A stretch of DNA of 64,000 nucleotides from Oscillatoria nigro-viridis PCC 7112 (lineage in GTDB: Bacteria > Cyanobacteriota > Cyanobacteriia > Cyanobacteriales > Microcoleaceae), in NCBI RefSeq assembly GCF_000317475.1, contig NC_019763.1:1-64000 (forward strand), read 5' to 3'. Position numbers and translations under genes: made by a program. Shown here piece after piece: positions 32,178 to 40,796 of this stretch. Within the stretch, counting starts at the first letter, position 1, and the number at the start of each line of letters is the position of its first letter. Under the pieces are notes generated by a model. The model saw nothing but the letters and a program-made list of their open reading frames with translations, was not told the origin of the DNA and did no database searches.

Positions 32178-33244
32178 TGGATTATTTAGATTTTATTGCC
32201 TCTATTACGGAAAGAGGGCAGATTAAAAATTTTATTGAATCTGATGCTGGCGTTGAACAACAAGAAGGTAAGCTTTATAGTGTGTTTGCTGCTTGGTGGC
32301 AACTTCATGCACCAGATTTGGGCAAGTTGCCGAAAACGAAGAAAGTGATGGAACTGCGAGGGGAGTTTTTGCATTCGTTTGTTGATAGCCTGGAACCTGT
32401 GGGGTTACTTGACCGCTTCAAGGTTGCGGGAGTGGTGGCGAGTTGGTGGGATGAGGTGAAGTATGAACTCAGAACGCTGTCAGAATCGGATTTTGGCGGG
32501 TTGGTTGATAGTTGGGTGGATACGATTCGGGATGCTTTAGAACAGGATGATGATACGCAGAAAAATCAGACGAAGTTCGACCCGCTCAATCATAAGCTGG
32601 TGGTGCGGTTGATGCCGGACTATCTGGAGGAAATTGCTGATGCTGAGGCGAAAATTGCGGAGTTAGAGCAGCTTAAGGTTGCGTTTGAAGGGGGGGAAGA
32701 GGCCCAGGAGGGAGAAGCAAGTGAGGAGGAGGCGGAGGCGGTTAATTTTGCTAAGGAATTGGAGACAAGGCTCAAGACTCTGAAAGGTTCGATTAAGGAG
32801 CCGAAGAAGGAAATTAAGGATTTAAAGAAGAATTTGCCGCTGTTGAATGCGGCTAAAATCGCTGAACTTGAGGCGACGGTTGAGCCGATGGAGGCAGAAG
32901 TTGCCGAGATTGAGAAACAACTGGAACCCTATAAGGACATTAAAAACCAATTGAATGAAGCGAAGGGGATACTGAGGAGGCTGAAGAAAGAAGTGGAGAA
33001 GCGTTTGTCGGCTAAACGTGCGGCGTTGACGGATGAGGATTGTCAGGGGTTGGTGTTGGCGATTTTCAAGGATGGGTTAATTGCTGAGTTGGAGCGATAT
33101 GTCACGGCTCACCGTCAGCAGGTGATTGTGGCGGTAGAGAATTGGTGGGATAAGTATCGGGTGACGTTGCAGGATATTGAAACGGAACGGGATGCGGCGT
33201 GTCAGCAGTTGAGTGAGTTTTTGGGTGGGTTGGGATATGCGTAA
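32177..33244 (+). CDS. HsdM C-terminal half as a separate coiled-coil protein
   Basis: About 355 residues from the ATG at 32177, overlapping the hsdM stop (TAATG). Begins MDYLDFIASITERGQIKNFI, which continues the HsdM sequence seen in unsplit relatives, and GLLDRFKVAGVVASWWDEVK, also an HsdM C-terminal block. A long charged coiled coil follows (about 155-290; EAKIAELEQLKVAFEGGEEA, LKKNLPLLNAAKIAELEATV). Probably assembles with HsdM and HsdS. Ends overlapping hsdS by 8 bp. Confidence 0.8.
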   Translation: MDYLDFIASITERGQIKNFIESDAGVEQQEGKLYSVFAAWWQLHAPDLGKLPKTKKVMELRGEFLHSFVDSLEPVGLLDRFKVAGVVASWWDEVKYELRTLSESDFGGLVDSWVDTIRDALEQDDDTQKNQTKFDPLNHKLVVRLMPDYLEEIADAEAKIAELEQLKVAFEGGEEAQEGEASEEEAEAVNFAKELETRLKTLKGSIKEPKKEIKDLKKNLPLLNAAKIAELEATVEPMEAEVAEIEKQLEPYKDIKNQLNEAKGILRRLKKEVEKRLSAKRAALTDEDCQGLVLAIFKDGLIAELERYVTAHRQQVIVAVENWWDKYRVTLQDIETERDAACQQLSEFLGGLGYA

Positions 33245-34577
33245 GACTATTGTTAAATCTGAGGAGTTTGAAGATTCGTCTGGGGAATCTATACCAAGTG
33301 GTTGGCAGGTTTATTCACTCAGTGAACTCATGAATTCCATCAAGAGTGGTCTTTCCAGAGCCATTACATTTGATGATATTGGAGTGCCTGTAATTACATC
33401 AGCTAATCTCGTTGATAGTGAACTAGATGCCACTGATTTGAAATATTGGTATGAGAAAGATCCACAAGGGGCAAATATAGCTGATTACATACTAGATGAC
33501 GGTGACATACTTTTAAATTTCATCAACAGCGTTTCTCAAATTGGCAAAGTTTGTATATTCAGAGACTTAGGTAGACCAGCTATATATACAACTAATATTT
33601 TTCGGATTAAACCAAACAACAAAGTAACAACGAAGTTTTTCTGGCGCTTGTTACAGTCCAATCATGTCCAGCACTGGATTCAGCTAATCACTAAACCAGC
33701 TATTAATCAAGCTTCATTTACTCAACCTGAGTTTGCTGCAATATCAGTTGTTATACCTGAAAGTAAACAGGAGCAAGAATGCGTTACGGAAATTCTGGAT
33801 ACAATGGATGAGACAATCGCACATACCTCCTCCCTCATCGCCAAGCTCAAGCAGATGAAGGCTGGACTGCTGCACGACTTGCTCACGCGGGGGTTAGATG
33901 AGAATGGGGAATTGAGGGATGCGACGCAACGCCCCGAACAGTTCAAAGATTCACCACTGGGGCAAATTCCAAAAGATTGGGAAACTCCCACATTTGAAGA
34001 AGTCACAGTTGATGATGCTCCTATTTGTTATGGAATTGTTCAACCTGGCTCTTATATAGAGTCTGGTATTCCTGTTATTGCAATTCAAAACCTTAATACT
34101 GATTATCGAACTAACATTCACAAAAGCGCACAAGCAATTGAAAGCGGTTATGCTCGCAGTAGAGTTTGTTCTAATGATCTTCTTCTCTCTGTCAAAGGCA
34201 CTATTGGTCGTGTTGGTATTGTACCTTCAGGGTTCATTGGAAACATAAGTCGTGACGTTGCACGTATCAGGTTAAAGTCTTTGGCTTCGCCACAGTATGT
34301 GCGCCAAATGTTACTTGCTCCAAGTTTTCAAGAACGACTTGAGCAGGTAGTAGTAGGAACAACTAGACCGGAGGTATCTATTGGGATTTTGAGGAAACTG
34401 AGGTTACCTCTTCCTCCCTTACCAGAACAGGAGCTTATAGCAGATGTTTTTAACGTCCACGATAGTCGCATCCGCATAGAAGAAGCCTACCACAACAAGC
34501 TCAAACTTCAAAAAAAAGGACTTATGAACGACTTACTAATCGGAAAAGTGCGAGTTAATTGTCTAGGAGATAAGTAG
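33237..34577 (+). CDS. hsdS: Type I specificity subunit HsdS
   Basis: Start set at the ATG at 33237 (MRKTIVKSEEF), overlapping the previous stop as ATGCGTAA. 446 residues with the usual two halves: target-recognition domain 1 after IPSGWQVYSLSELM, central conserved helix (LIAKLKQMKAGLLHDLLTRG), target-recognition domain 2 after QIPKDWETPTFEEV, and the second helix (HNKLKLQKKGLMNDLLIGKV). Reads a two-part DNA site and holds the methylase and nuclease subunits. The recognition sequence cannot be predicted here. Confidence 0.93.
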   Translation: MRKTIVKSEEFEDSSGESIPSGWQVYSLSELMNSIKSGLSRAITFDDIGVPVITSANLVDSELDATDLKYWYEKDPQGANIADYILDDGDILLNFINSVSQIGKVCIFRDLGRPAIYTTNIFRIKPNNKVTTKFFWRLLQSNHVQHWIQLITKPAINQASFTQPEFAAISVVIPESKQEQECVTEILDTMDETIAHTSSLIAKLKQMKAGLLHDLLTRGLDENGELRDATQRPEQFKDSPLGQIPKDWETPTFEEVTVDDAPICYGIVQPGSYIESGIPVIAIQNLNTDYRTNIHKSAQAIESGYARSRVCSNDLLLSVKGTIGRVGIVPSGFIGNISRDVARIRLKSLASPQYVRQMLLAPSFQERLEQVVVGTTRPEVSIGILRKLRLPLPPLPEQELIADVFNVHDSRIRIEEAYHNKLKLQKKGLMNDLLIGKVRVNCLGDK

Positions 34578-34578
34578 A

Positions 34579-35760
34579 ATGACTTTAGTAGTTGCCTTGA
34601 TGATAAATGAGCTTCCAGCTATTTTAGGAGATGTATTAATATCTGGATATGAATTAGAGCAACCTCTATCTATTCCAACGATTGGTGATATTTATGAAAT
34701 TTTCCCAGAACGCACTGGCTGGAGTATTACAGACTTAAAACAAAAAGTTAATATTATTGATAACAATTTGATTATTGGTTGGGCAGGTAGCCCTCCAGCA
34801 GCTAGGGTAATTGTATCCGAATTAAAAAATCGACATTCTAGCCAATCATTTACAAAAGAGTCTCTTGAAAGATTTTTTATTGAAATCAATAATGATATAA
34901 ACAGATGGATAGCAAAACAAGAAGTTGGTTTTATTGGATATATTAAAGATTCGGAGGGATTCCATTCGTTTAGTCACTCGTTTAATGGCGTTCTAATTCA
35001 TGAACTAAATATTCCTAGATATGGAAACATAAAAATATGTGGGTCTGGAACATATGATATGGAACAATTACTTAAGCAAGTTTCCAGACGTTATTCAAAT
35101 AGTAACCTAACAAATTTTGATAATGTTGTGATTGAGTTACTTACGTTGTGCGGATGGTTCTTTGCTGATGAGATGTCAACTTCCAGAAGTTTATTACAAT
35201 ATTACGGTGGAGCATATGAAGTTGCTACTTATATAGAGGAAGAGAAGAGTTTCAAAAAAATAAATGATATTACCTATTTAACTTGGATAGTTCAAGATAT
35301 TAATATAAAGCCTAAGATTAGTTTGATATCTAAAATATTTAAGGTCGCATATGTGGATAATATATTATTTGTTTATACTATTGACTTTAATTTTTTACAA
35401 GAACCAACTGTTGGTCGCTACGATTCCGAGGAATATATAAAATTTCTTCCTACTACAATCAATCTCTACCATATTTTACCTCTTAATACTAATTTAAAAG
35501 ATAAAATGTTTGAAATGCCTAAACAACAAGAACTCCCCGATTTAATAAATTCCGAGTTTAATTGTAACTATTTGTTTCTTGTTACTATAGAACCTGAACA
35601 ACCTTCTGGAGCTGAGGTTATATGTAAACCTCTACGTTCTAGCAATAAAAAATCCAATTACATAAAATTTATTTTTGAAGATGAACAATTATTCCTAATT
35701 GTAAAATCTACTTATTTGGAGTATCTAAAAAATAGTTTCAATGTTTCAACAAACTCCTGA
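34579..35760 (+). CDS. Thr1-type Ntn-hydrolase-like protein inside the type I R-M operon
   Basis: 393 residues. After removal of Met the chain starts TLVVAL, like the TTIVSV of HslV, and places Gly16-Asp17 (AILGDVLIS) at exactly the HslV positions. Further on, KQKVNIIDNNLIIGWAGSP aligns with HslV KKVRRLYNDKVIAGFAGG, putting a Lys where the catalytic Lys33 sits. These are the Thr1/Asp17/Lys33 elements of proteasome-type hydrolases, with an insertion of about 25 residues between Asp17 and the Lys. The C-terminal 230 residues are unrecognised. The gene is visibly more AT-rich than its neighbours and starts 1 bp after hsdS, overlapping hsdR by 20 bp. Fold assignment is inference from the N-terminus. 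Confidence 0.6.
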   Translation: MTLVVALMINELPAILGDVLISGYELEQPLSIPTIGDIYEIFPERTGWSITDLKQKVNIIDNNLIIGWAGSPPAARVIVSELKNRHSSQSFTKESLERFFIEINNDINRWIAKQEVGFIGYIKDSEGFHSFSHSFNGVLIHELNIPRYGNIKICGSGTYDMEQLLKQVSRRYSNSNLTNFDNVVIELLTLCGWFFADEMSTSRSLLQYYGGAYEVATYIEEEKSFKKINDITYLTWIVQDINIKPKISLISKIFKVAYVDNILFVYTIDFNFLQEPTVGRYDSEEYIKFLPTTINLYHILPLNTNLKDKMFEMPKQQELPDLINSEFNCNYLFLVTIEPEQPSGAEVICKPLRSSNKKSNYIKFIFEDEQLFLIVKSTYLEYLKNSFNVSTNS

Positions 35761-38700
35761 ATACCTCTACTCTGAAAAGCCTACCATCGACCAACTTATC
35801 AGCATGGGTTGGCAGCATATCGAAGGCAGTTGGGATAATCCCCAAGTTACCGATCGCGAGAACTTCAAGCAAGTCTTAATTGGCGATCGTCTAAAAACCG
35901 CCATCAAGCGCATCAACCTAGATGATAACGGCAATCCTTGGCTCGATGATACCCAAGTGAATGCCGCCGTGAGTCAATTAGAGCATCTGGGCGCACAAAG
36001 ACTAATGGAAGCGAATCAAGCCGCTACAAAATTACTCCTCAAAGGCACCACTGTTCAGGGACAAGACGGCAAAGACCAAACCGTCCACTTCATCGACTTC
36101 GAGCATCCCTACCGCAACGAATTCCTAGCCATCAATCAATACCGAGTAGACCCCCCTTGGGCAACAGGCAAAGGGGGGTTTATCGTCCCGGACATCGTGC
36201 TACTCGTCAACGGCATCCCCCTCGTCGTCATCGAGTGCAAAAGCCCCAACCTCGATAACCCCATCACCGAAGCAATCCGCGATTTGTTGCAATATTCCAA
36301 CCAACGGGGAAGCAGCCAACCCGAAGGCGCAGAAAAGCTATTCCACTACAACCAGTTAATGATAGCCGCCTCTAGAGGACGCGCAGCAGCAGGAACCATT
36401 GGCGCGAATTACGAGCATTATGTCGAGTGGAAAGACACCACTCCCTGCCCCAAAGCCGAAATTGCCGCAGAACTCGGCGTTACCGAACTCAACTCGCGCC
36501 AAATGCTGATCGCCGGGATGCTACAACCCGCCAACCTCCTCGACATCCTGCGAAACTTTACCCTCTTCAAAACTAGCGACAGACGCACGATTAAACTCGC
36601 CCCCCGTTACCAACAATATCGGGCAGTCCACGAAGCAATCAGGCGACTCCTGCACAACCCAACCCACGCGCAACACGGCACCGATGACCAGCGCGGCGGT
36701 ATCATCTGGCATACCCAAGGTTCTGGCAAAAGCCTGACAATGGTGTACTTGATACGGAAAATCCGCACCATCCCCGCCTTGCGCCGCTTCAAGATAGTCG
36801 TCGTTACTGACCGCACCGACTTAGAAAAACAACTGTCCGATACAGCCGCCCTGACAGGCGAACCCTTACAAAAAGCGAAAAACGTCAAAAAGCTAGAAAA
36901 CTACCTCAAACAACCCGGTGCGGGCTTAGTCTTCGGAATGATTCAAAAATTCAAAGGAGGTGAAGACTCAGAAGAAGAAGAAAAAATTGAGCCTATGCCG
37001 AAAAATCTCAATTCTTCTGAATATATATTAGTGCTAATTGATGAAGCGCACCGATCGCACGCCAGCACCCTCCACACGAACCTCTTGACAGCATTACCCA
37101 ATTGTGTCCGAATTGGTTTTACTGGTACTCCGATCGTTCAATCTGCCAAGAAAACGACCAAGCAAATTTTTGGTGATTTTATCGACCAATACAATATCCG
37201 CCAATCTCAAGAAGATAAAGTTACTTTACCCATTCTTTATGAAGGTTTAGAAGCCAGAGGTACAGTCACCCAAGGCGATGACCTAGATAAACTATTTGAA
37301 ATCGTATTTCAGGATAAAACCCCAGAAGAACGGGCGCAAATTAAAGCTAAATACGCGACTAAAACCCAAGTCTGCGAAGCGCGAGAACTGATTAAAGCCA
37401 AAGCTAAAGATATGCTGCGCCATTATTGCGATCGTATCCTTCCCGGAGGTTTCAAAGCACAAGTTGTCGCCTCAACTCGCCTCGCCGCCGTCCGTTATCA
37501 AGAAGCATTTTTAGAAGCACAAAGAGAACTGGTGCAACAACTAGAAACTCGCGCCCCCATCCTGCAAACTTTCGACACTGAAACCCTAGAAAACCTGGAG
37601 GATGCAGAAACTCGCTTTCTCGCCCAAGCATTACCACATTTAGAAACAATCCGCAGCCTAGAATTCGCCGCCGTCATTTCTGCCGATAAAGATGACGACC
37701 CCAACTGGAAAAAGTGGACTGATAAGAGTCAACAAGCAATCAATATTGCCAATTTTAAAGATCCTTTAGCCAAAAACAGTTTAGCAATTTTAATTGTTAA
37801 AAGTATGCTATTGACGGGATTTGATGCGCCCTTAGAACAAGTTTTATATTTAGACCGAGGAATGAAAGAATATGAACTATTACAGGCTATTGCCCGCGTT
37901 AACCGCGTTTATGATGATACTAAAGAATATGGTTTAGTCGTAGATTATTACGGCGTGAATCTAGCAGAAGCTTTAGCAATTTACGAAAAAGTAGATACAG
38001 AAGCCGCTTGGTTTGATATTCGGGAAGAGTTGCCTTCATTGCGAGATAAACACGACAAACTCATTAAGTTATTCAGCAAAAGCGGTTGCACAATAGACGA
38101 TTTAGATGATTGTGTTGACTTGCTTAGAGACGAGATCCTCCGAGTCGAGTTCAACAATTATCTTAAAGACTTTCTCGACACCTTAGACACAATTTTACCC
38201 CGTACCGAAGCCCGTTCTCCTTATAACTTTGTTCGAGATGCCAAGAAATTAGGTTTAATTAAAAAATCTGTTGCTGACCTTTATCGAGATCAAAAACTAA
38301 ACATTGTCAGCGCCAAAGAGAAAGTCCGGGCATTAATTGACCAATATATTGAATCCCAAGGAATCGATCCAAAAGTTCCACCTATTGATATTATGTCTCT
38401 GGACTTTAAAACTCACGTCCAGCGGCATCGGTCAATTAAAGCCCAAGCAGCCGAAATGGAATTCGCCGCCCGCCACCACATTGATATCCACTATGATGAA
38501 GATCCAGTTTATTACAAAAACTTGAGTGATAAACTGCAAGAAATCCTCGAATCTCTGGCAGAAAACTGGCAAGAAAAAGTAGAAGCTTTGCGGAAATATA
38601 TCGAAGAAATCCAAACAGGTCGCCAGACCGATGAAACCGGGTTAGACCCGAAAACTCAACTGCCATTTCTGAATATTTTAGGCGAACATTCTGACAAAAG

Positions 38701-38920
38701 CCTCACCGAAATTGCAGCACTAACCGTCGAAATTGTCAACCACATTAGGCAAGAACTTCGACGGGTAAATTGGGACAGACCTGTCGTTCAAGAAGATTTA
38801 AGAAAGTGGATAGCCGGGTATTTAGATGATCAGGATGCAGTCAATTACGAACAATTAGAATCAGTAGCAGATAAACTGGTACAACTTGCCCGTAAAAATC
38901 GATCTCGCCTAATCTTATGA
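35741..38920 (+). CDS. hsdR: Type I restriction endonuclease HsdR
   Basis: 1059 residues. N-terminal nuclease domain with the PD-(D/E)xK signature (VPDIVLLVNGIPLVVIECKSP), then a superfamily 2 motor: Walker A WHTQGSGKSLTM, motif II IDEAHRSHAS, motif III GFTGTP, and motif VI region LLQAIARVNRVY. C-terminal helical assembly domain. Translocates DNA and cleaves unmethylated invaders. Starts within the end of the preceding gene and overlaps the next by ATGA, so the whole operon is translationally linked. Full length, no damage seen. Confidence 0.94.
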   Translation: MFQQTPEYLYSEKPTIDQLISMGWQHIEGSWDNPQVTDRENFKQVLIGDRLKTAIKRINLDDNGNPWLDDTQVNAAVSQLEHLGAQRLMEANQAATKLLLKGTTVQGQDGKDQTVHFIDFEHPYRNEFLAINQYRVDPPWATGKGGFIVPDIVLLVNGIPLVVIECKSPNLDNPITEAIRDLLQYSNQRGSSQPEGAEKLFHYNQLMIAASRGRAAAGTIGANYEHYVEWKDTTPCPKAEIAAELGVTELNSRQMLIAGMLQPANLLDILRNFTLFKTSDRRTIKLAPRYQQYRAVHEAIRRLLHNPTHAQHGTDDQRGGIIWHTQGSGKSLTMVYLIRKIRTIPALRRFKIVVVTDRTDLEKQLSDTAALTGEPLQKAKNVKKLENYLKQPGAGLVFGMIQKFKGGEDSEEEEKIEPMPKNLNSSEYILVLIDEAHRSHASTLHTNLLTALPNCVRIGFTGTPIVQSAKKTTKQIFGDFIDQYNIRQSQEDKVTLPILYEGLEARGTVTQGDDLDKLFEIVFQDKTPEERAQIKAKYATKTQVCEARELIKAKAKDMLRHYCDRILPGGFKAQVVASTRLAAVRYQEAFLEAQRELVQQLETRAPILQTFDTETLENLEDAETRFLAQALPHLETIRSLEFAAVISADKDDDPNWKKWTDKSQQAINIANFKDPLAKNSLAILIVKSMLLTGFDAPLEQVLYLDRGMKEYELLQAIARVNRVYDDTKEYGLVVDYYGVNLAEALAIYEKVDTEAAWFDIREELPSLRDKHDKLIKLFSKSGCTIDDLDDCVDLLRDEILRVEFNNYLKDFLDTLDTILPRTEARSPYNFVRDAKKLGLIKKSVADLYRDQKLNIVSAKEKVRALIDQYIESQGIDPKVPPIDIMSLDFKTHVQRHRSIKAQAAEMEFAARHHIDIHYDEDPVYYKNLSDKLQEILESLAENWQEKVEALRKYIEEIQTGRQTDETGLDPKTQLPFLNILGEHSDKSLTEIAALTVEIVNHIRQELRRVNWDRPVVQEDLRKWIAGYLDDQDAVNYEQLESVADKLVQLARKNRSRLIL

Positions 38921-39615
38921 CAACAGTAACCTTTGGCGACCTTTCCTTTAAATTACGCCCGAGTGCCAAACGTCGCACGATCGGCATTACTGTCGAACGA
39001 GACGGTCAATTAATTTTGGCAACCCCCCCAGAAGTGCCAATGGAAACATTAGAAAAAGTCGTCAACGATAAGCGGTTGTGGATTCACAGTAAACTAATAG
39101 AGAAAGAATCTTTCAATCCTCCCACCCCTGCTAAAGAATACGTTTCCGGGGAAAGTTTTTACTATCTGGGACGCAGCTACAGCCTCAAACTGGTGGATGG
39201 CGTGGAGGGAAAGCCACCTTTGAGATTGTATCAAAGTCGTTTTGAATTGCAGCGAGAAGCGCAGGCGCAGGGGAGAGAAGTATTTATTCGATGGTATGGC
39301 GATCGCCTTTCGTCGATTTTAGATACACAAATTGCTGTTTTGGTCGATCGCCTCGAAGTTTCTCCCCGTTCCGTGCAAGTGCGAGATTTAGGCTATCGCT
39401 GGGGTTCCTGCGGACACAAGGGAGATTTATATTTTCATTGGCGAGTAGCAATGCTACCGCGATCGATGATTGAGTATCTGGCGATTCACGAAATGGTGCA
39501 TTTGATTGAACCGCACCATAATCATGCGTTTTGGGATAGAGTCGAGCAGATTTTGCCAGATTTCGAGGAACGTAAGCGCTGGTTAGCTGAGAATGGGGTG
39601 AATTATGACCTTTAG
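38917..39615 (+). CDS. YgjP/SprT-like zinc metallopeptidase
   Basis: 232 residues, ATGA overlap with hsdR. DUF45/YgjP type: AKRRTIGITVERDGQLILAT at the N-terminus, LGYRWGSCGHKGDLYFHWRV, and the zinc site HEMVHLIEPHHNHAFW (HExxH with a downstream His). These proteins often follow hsdR in type I operons; their role is unknown. Length and motifs are normal. Last gene of the operon. Confidence 0.88.
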   Translation: MTTVTFGDLSFKLRPSAKRRTIGITVERDGQLILATPPEVPMETLEKVVNDKRLWIHSKLIEKESFNPPTPAKEYVSGESFYYLGRSYSLKLVDGVEGKPPLRLYQSRFELQREAQAQGREVFIRWYGDRLSSILDTQIAVLVDRLEVSPRSVQVRDLGYRWGSCGHKGDLYFHWRVAMLPRSMIEYLAIHEMVHLIEPHHNHAFWDRVEQILPDFEERKRWLAENGVNYDL

Positions 39616-40063
39616 CGAATCACAGACGACGGTATCTATCTATAGATTGGTGCCACGAAGTCAGAAAACTAGCATTGAGAAGCCGATGAGTTCACACTGC
39701 ATTTGACAAAGCTTCGCTTCCACCTTTAGCTCTCCCACATTTTGGTGAGCTTTTTGTGTGATAGGGCCGAGGCACTTACAACCGAAAAGCCATCTGGCGT
39801 AATATTTCCCATTCTCTCTGACGACTAATAAAAGCCGTGAAATGGGCAACGTCTCCCCGATAAGCCCGCTGAGTTTCCTGCGCTCGTCCATGCAGCCACA
39901 CGAATATCAACTTCGCATCCGACTGGGAGCAACAGTGCTGGAAAACTTGCGCGCTAACTTTAGCATACCCTAAGTTATTAGTCAATAGAAAACACAAATA
40001 TTTATGGCTCTGCACATAAAACGAATATTGTCTTGAATTTGACCTTGACACATTCCTAGGTAT
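39616..40063. other. Region after the type I operon, mostly relics
   Basis: No intact gene. It contains the integrase fragment listed separately (39776-39985). Other open frames on the minus strand lack recognisable content. Confidence 0.4.
39776..39985 (-). pseudogene. N-terminal fragment of a tyrosine recombinase
   Basis: Minus strand reads LIFVWLHGRAQETQRAYRGD followed by VAHFTAFISRQREWEILRQM, the SAM-like core-binding domain that begins XerC/phage integrases. The catalytic domain is missing, so it is a relic. It marks past site-specific integration beside the defence operons. Confidence 0.5.
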
Positions 40064-40110
40064 AGCTCATACTATAAAAAAGTACGTCCTACTTTTTTAT
40101 AGTATGAGCT
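40064..40110. repeat. Perfect 21-bp inverted repeat with 5-nt loop
   Basis: Arms 40064-40084 and 40090-40110 are exact complements (beginning AGCTCATACTATAAAAA). The right arm contains an ATG (40104) that opens the frame of the DUF4258 gene. A stem this long would form a strong hairpin in RNA and could act as a bidirectional terminator or block translation from 40104. TTGACA at 40045-40050 and TACTAT at 40070-40075 (19-bp spacer) could be a promoter overlapping it. Confidence 0.8.
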
Positions 40111-40142
40111 ACACAGAAGATTATTTTGCTAAGGAAAACGCT

Positions 40143-40607
40143 ATGCACATTACCTATCATGCCGGTCAACGAATGAATCACCGTGGCATTACGAAAGAGA
40201 TGATCGAACTCACGATTCAATATGGAGAAGTTCAAGATGAGGTAAGAACTTTGAGTCGAGAGGCAGCAGCGCGCTTAGTCGTCGAACTTCAGCGCCAGAT
40301 GAAAATCGCCAAGAAACTTGAGGAAACAGGTTTAAGCCGAGATGCAGCAGCGCGCTTTATCGCCGAACTTCAGCGCCAGATGAAAATCGCCAAGAAAGTT
40401 CTCGACAAAGGCGGTCTTACCGTTGTGACCGCTTCTTCCGATGAGAGTGTAATTCTTGGGGGAACCATCATTTTTGATGAAACTATCCTCATTACTACAT
40501 ACAACTGCGCTTCTCAGAAGAAGAGTAGAAAGTGGGGAGGAAAGAAAAATAGATTCCGTTCATGTAACCAGATCGAACGGGCGTTTAGATTTCATAATAA
40601 AACTTAG
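40143..40607 (+). CDS. DUF4258-type protein with a duplicated helical insert
   Basis: I start it at the ATG at 40143 (MHITYHAGQRMNHRG), behind AAGGAAA; an in-frame ATG at 40104 lies inside the hairpin. DUF4258 hallmarks: ITYHAGQRMNHRGITKEMIE at the start and VTASSDESVI...TIIFDETILITTYN near the end. Between them a helical segment occurs twice in tandem (AAARLVVELQRQMKIAKKL and AAARFIAELQRQMKIAKKV). DUF4258 proteins resemble RelE/BrnT-like toxins; a toxin role is possible but no antitoxin is evident. The insert is not part of the usual domain. Confidence 0.72.
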   Translation: MHITYHAGQRMNHRGITKEMIELTIQYGEVQDEVRTLSREAAARLVVELQRQMKIAKKLEETGLSRDAAARFIAELQRQMKIAKKVLDKGGLTVVTASSDESVILGGTIIFDETILITTYNCASQKKSRKWGGKKNRFRSCNQIERAFRFHNKT

Positions 40608-40796
40608 ATATTTTAAAGCCCCTTTAGGGGGTGAAAACCTCTTTCTCGCAAGGGAAAGAGGCTAATGACCTAATAAAAAGCTCTGAAACTATTGAAAAAC
40701 TAGATTTATCCTCGTTCAAGCTAAAAGTCTTTCTCTATCTAGGGTTTAAGCCATTTTAACCTTAATTTTTGTCTAAGTCCTGATAAAAAAAATACC

